NCBI GenBank assembly: GCA_000761475.1
Contig: JQNW01000001.1
Span: forward strand, 682,001 to 746,000
Length of the DNA stretch: 64,000 bases
Source: Chromohalobacter israelensis
GTDB lineage: Bacteria; Pseudomonadota; Gammaproteobacteria; Pseudomonadales; Halomonadaceae
Direction of reading: 5' to 3'
Positions 62,195 through 64,000 of the stretch are shown here, piece after piece. Position 1 is the stretch's first letter. The number at the start of each line of letters is the position of its first letter. The notes under the pieces are model-generated. The model made no database searches, was not told the origin of the DNA, and saw nothing but the letters and a program-made list of their open reading frames with translations. The translations under genes were made by a program, and so were the position numbers.

Positions 62195-64000
62195 TCATGA
62201 CGCCAGCAAGCGCTCGCCTTGCGATGACGCCGACACCTTGAAACGCCCCACCAGTTGCGTCATGCCATCGGCTTCCTCATCCAGCAATTTGCTGGCCGCC
62301 GCTGCCTGTTCGACCAGGGCAGCATTGCGTTGGGTGACTTCTTCGAGTTGCGAAACCGCCTGGTTGACCTGCTCGATCCCCGACGATTGCTCCTGCGAGG
62401 CACTGGCGATTTCCGCAACGAATTGCGCCATCTGCTGCACGCCCTCCGAGATGGCGCCCATCCGCTCATTTGCATCGCTGGCCAGCTGTTCTCCGCGGTC
62501 GATGTTGGCAACATTAGTGTCCACCAAGGTGCGGATTTGACTAGCCTCGTCGGCGCAACGCTGTGCCAGCGTACGTACCTCCTCCGCAACGACCGAAAAG
62601 CCTCGCCCATGCTCACCGGCGCGCGCTGCTTCCACTGAGGCATTGAGTGCCAGGAGGTTGGTCTGAAAGGCGATTTGATCGATGGCTTCGACGATGCTGG
62701 TCACTTGCTGGTTGGAATCCTTTATCGAAATCATCGCTTCACGCGTGCTCCCGACAACCTCGCCGCCCTCACGCGCTTCTCGCTCGAGTCGCTCGGTGAG
62801 ATCACGAGCCTGGGCGGCCGAGTCCGCCGTCTGCTTCACGGTAGAAGTAATCTCCTCCATGCTCGAAGCGGTCTCGACAATGGACGATGATTGTTCCTCA
62901 GTGCGCTGGGCGAGATCTTCGTTGCCTTGTGCGATCTCTCCGCTCGCGCTGTTTACGCTCTCAGCGCTGCGCTTGATCTGGACGACCATGCGCTCGATGT
63001 CCTCGGTCGAGGCATTGAAAGCACGATTGAGCTGGGCCAGTTCGTCGCTGCCCCAGACATCTAGCCGCTGCGTGAGGTCCCCCTCGCGCTCAGCGATGAT
63101 ACGCAGCGTGCGCTTGAGCGGCACCACGATGCTTCGCGTGACGACGGTCGCCAGGGTAATGGCGATCCCCAGCGCCACCAGCGCCCCGACCATATAGCCC
63201 CAGAAGGCCTGATGCGCCTGTTGCCGCAACTCGGCGGCGGCGGCCACCAGTTCCTCGCCTCCCTGTAGTGCCACTTCATTGAGCAAATCGATCCGCTCGC
63301 TTTGCTTGTCGAACCAGGTCGTCGGCGAGATATCGAAACCACCCTCGACACCCTGCTGTACGGCGGTGTCACGCATTGCCATCACCTCTTCCACCACGGG
63401 GCTTGCCATGCGTGTTTTCAATGCTTCGATCAACGACGGCGTCGCCAGCGACTGAAACGTCTCGTCGAACGCGCTCTCTTCGCCCAACAGGGTCAGATAA
63501 CGGCGATACAAATCGGGATTGAATGCATCGGCAGCAAAGGCGTTGGACAGCAAGGCTCGCTCGATCCCCGCGCGCTCCTTGACTTCCTGCAAGGCGTAGA
63601 ACGCCCCCAGACGCTGCACCAGTTCACCATTGCCGGTGGTATCGGCAAGTGCCGCGACACCACCCAACAGCAGGCCGTTGATAGTGGTGTAATAACCGAT
63701 GGCCGAGGCGGTCTCTGCGCTTAGGTCATCGACATCGCCACGCTGGCGATTCAGCCCCTCCAACTGCTCGCGCGCCGAACCAAAGCGGTCTCCGATACGC
63801 TCGCCTAGCGTGTCGGTATCCACCGCGGCAAAGGCCTTTTCGAAGGCTGCCAAGCGCTCGTCGGTGGCGCGACGCTGATCCTGGATAGCATCGCCGAAGG
63901 ACTCACCTTCACTGCCCAGGTAGCCCGCGCTCATGCCTCGCTCGCGCTGTAGCTGATGCACTAATGCCCCGGCGCGACTGGCAAGCTCGGCCAAGGTTTC
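62195..64000 (-). CDS. Methyl-accepting chemotaxis protein with NIT-like sensor domain (5' end outside window)
   Basis: The frame is open to the last base, so the first membrane segment and start are outside. The visible part begins in a periplasmic helical sensor with LVHQLQRERGMSAGYLGSEG and KERAGIERALLSNAF, the pattern of the NIT domain that senses nitrate/nitrite. A membrane span follows (YMVGALVALGIAITLATVV), then HAMP. The signalling tip IDQIAFQTNLLALNASVEAARAGEHGRGFSVVAEEVRTLAQR sits before the C-terminal methylation helix. No CheR-binding pentapeptide is seen at the C-terminus. Ligand identity is inferred from the domain only. Confidence 0.88.
   Translation of the reverse strand, partial: ETLAELASRAGALVHQLQRERGMSAGYLGSEGESFGDAIQDQRRATDERLAAFEKAFAAVDTDTLGERIGDRFGSAREQLEGLNRQRGDVDDLSAETASAIGYYTTINGLLLGGVAALADTTGNGELVQRLGAFYALQEVKERAGIERALLSNAFAADAFNPDLYRRYLTLLGEESAFDETFQSLATPSLIEALKTRMASPVVEEVMAMRDTAVQQGVEGGFDISPTTWFDKQSERIDLLNEVALQGGEELVAAAAELRQQAHQAFWGYMVGALVALGIAITLATVVTRSIVVPLKRTLRIIAEREGDLTQRLDVWGSDELAQLNRAFNASTEDIERMVVQIKRSAESVNSASGEIAQGNEDLAQRTEEQSSSIVETASSMEEITSTVKQTADSAAQARDLTERLEREAREGGEVVGSTREAMISIKDSNQQVTSIVEAIDQIAFQTNLLALNASVEAARAGEHGRGFSVVAEEVRTLAQRCADEASQIRTLVDTNVANIDRGEQLASDANERMGAISEGVQQMAQFVAEIASASQEQSSGIEQVNQAVSQLEEVTQRNAALVEQAAAASKLLDEEADGMTQLVGRFKVSASSQGERLLAS

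Noticed and set aside
1-64000. CRISPR arrays, tRNA or rRNA genes, prophage or integrase genes
   Set aside because: No regularly spaced repeats, no cloverleaf or rRNA-like segments, and no integrase, capsid or transposase coding sequence were recognised. The only mobile-type trace is the short element at 40438-40578.

Overview
The window is a high-GC, gene-dense gammaproteobacterial chromosome segment. Its gene content and protein sequences (SbcCD, CphA/CphB, NasS/NasT, Weimberg-type enzymes, WrbA, TerC, CocE) look most like the halophilic family Halomonadaceae (Halomonas/Chromohalobacter). This placement is from recognition of the proteins, not from a search. No rRNA, tRNA, prophage or CRISPR array was seen. 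Both window ends cut a gene: a MocR-type regulator on the left and a chemoreceptor on the right.

Layout. 0-7 kb: end of a PLP-dependent regulator, endonuclease V (nfi), the sbcDC nuclease operon and wrbA. 7.1-16.3 kb: argE, then a sugar-acid locus with a GntR/FCD regulator, a D-xylonate-type and an L-arabinonate-type dehydratase, a 2-keto-3-deoxy-pentonate dehydratase (XylX type) and an alpha-ketoglutarate semialdehyde dehydrogenase. These make the lower non-phosphorylative (Weimberg) route from pentonates to 2-oxoglutarate. Palindromic ATGTT(S)AACAT sites in the three promoter regions suggest that the GntR protein controls the whole locus. 16.4-23.9 kb: DeaD helicase, YaiI, glutathionyl-hydroquinone reductase, a LysR/pirin pair and an M23 peptidase. 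23.9-27.5 kb: NasS and NasT (nitrate sensor and antiterminator) divergent from a nitrate transporter with a sigma-54 promoter. 27.6-36.3 kb: peroxiredoxin, SDR, serine hydrolase, GFA protein, MmsA plus a beta-alanine-type aminotransferase with a divergent LysR regulator, an EamA exporter and the wreck of a second LysR gene.

36.3-45.1 kb is the assimilatory nitrate/nitrite locus. nasA-cobA runs leftward and nasB-nirB-nirD runs rightward. The 736-bp region between them holds two divergent sigma-54 promoters around an NtrC-like site. Each leader carries a hairpin with an AACGNC hexaloop followed by a strong intrinsic terminator with the same TTTTGCGTTT tail, as expected for NasT (ANTAR) antitermination. 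A 141-bp MITE-like element with a 3-bp target duplication sits between the nasB terminator and the nasB start codon.

45.1-53.5 kb is a cyanophycin locus. cphB-cphA-iadA have overlapping ends and lie divergent from an uncharacterised ATP-grasp ligase followed by a CocE/NonD hydrolase. Taken together, nitrate uptake, reduction to ammonium and storage as Arg-Asp polymer lie side by side. The ATP-grasp/CocE pair is the part with no assigned role and is the best candidate for something new. 53.5-64 kb: PhoH-like ATPase, zinc ribbon protein, DUF938 methyltransferase, carboxylesterase, SLC13/RCK permease, sulfatase-fold membrane protein, TerC with an upstream yybP-ykoY manganese riboswitch, a small conserved-looking protein and a chemoreceptor whose sensor resembles a NIT (nitrate/nitrite) domain.
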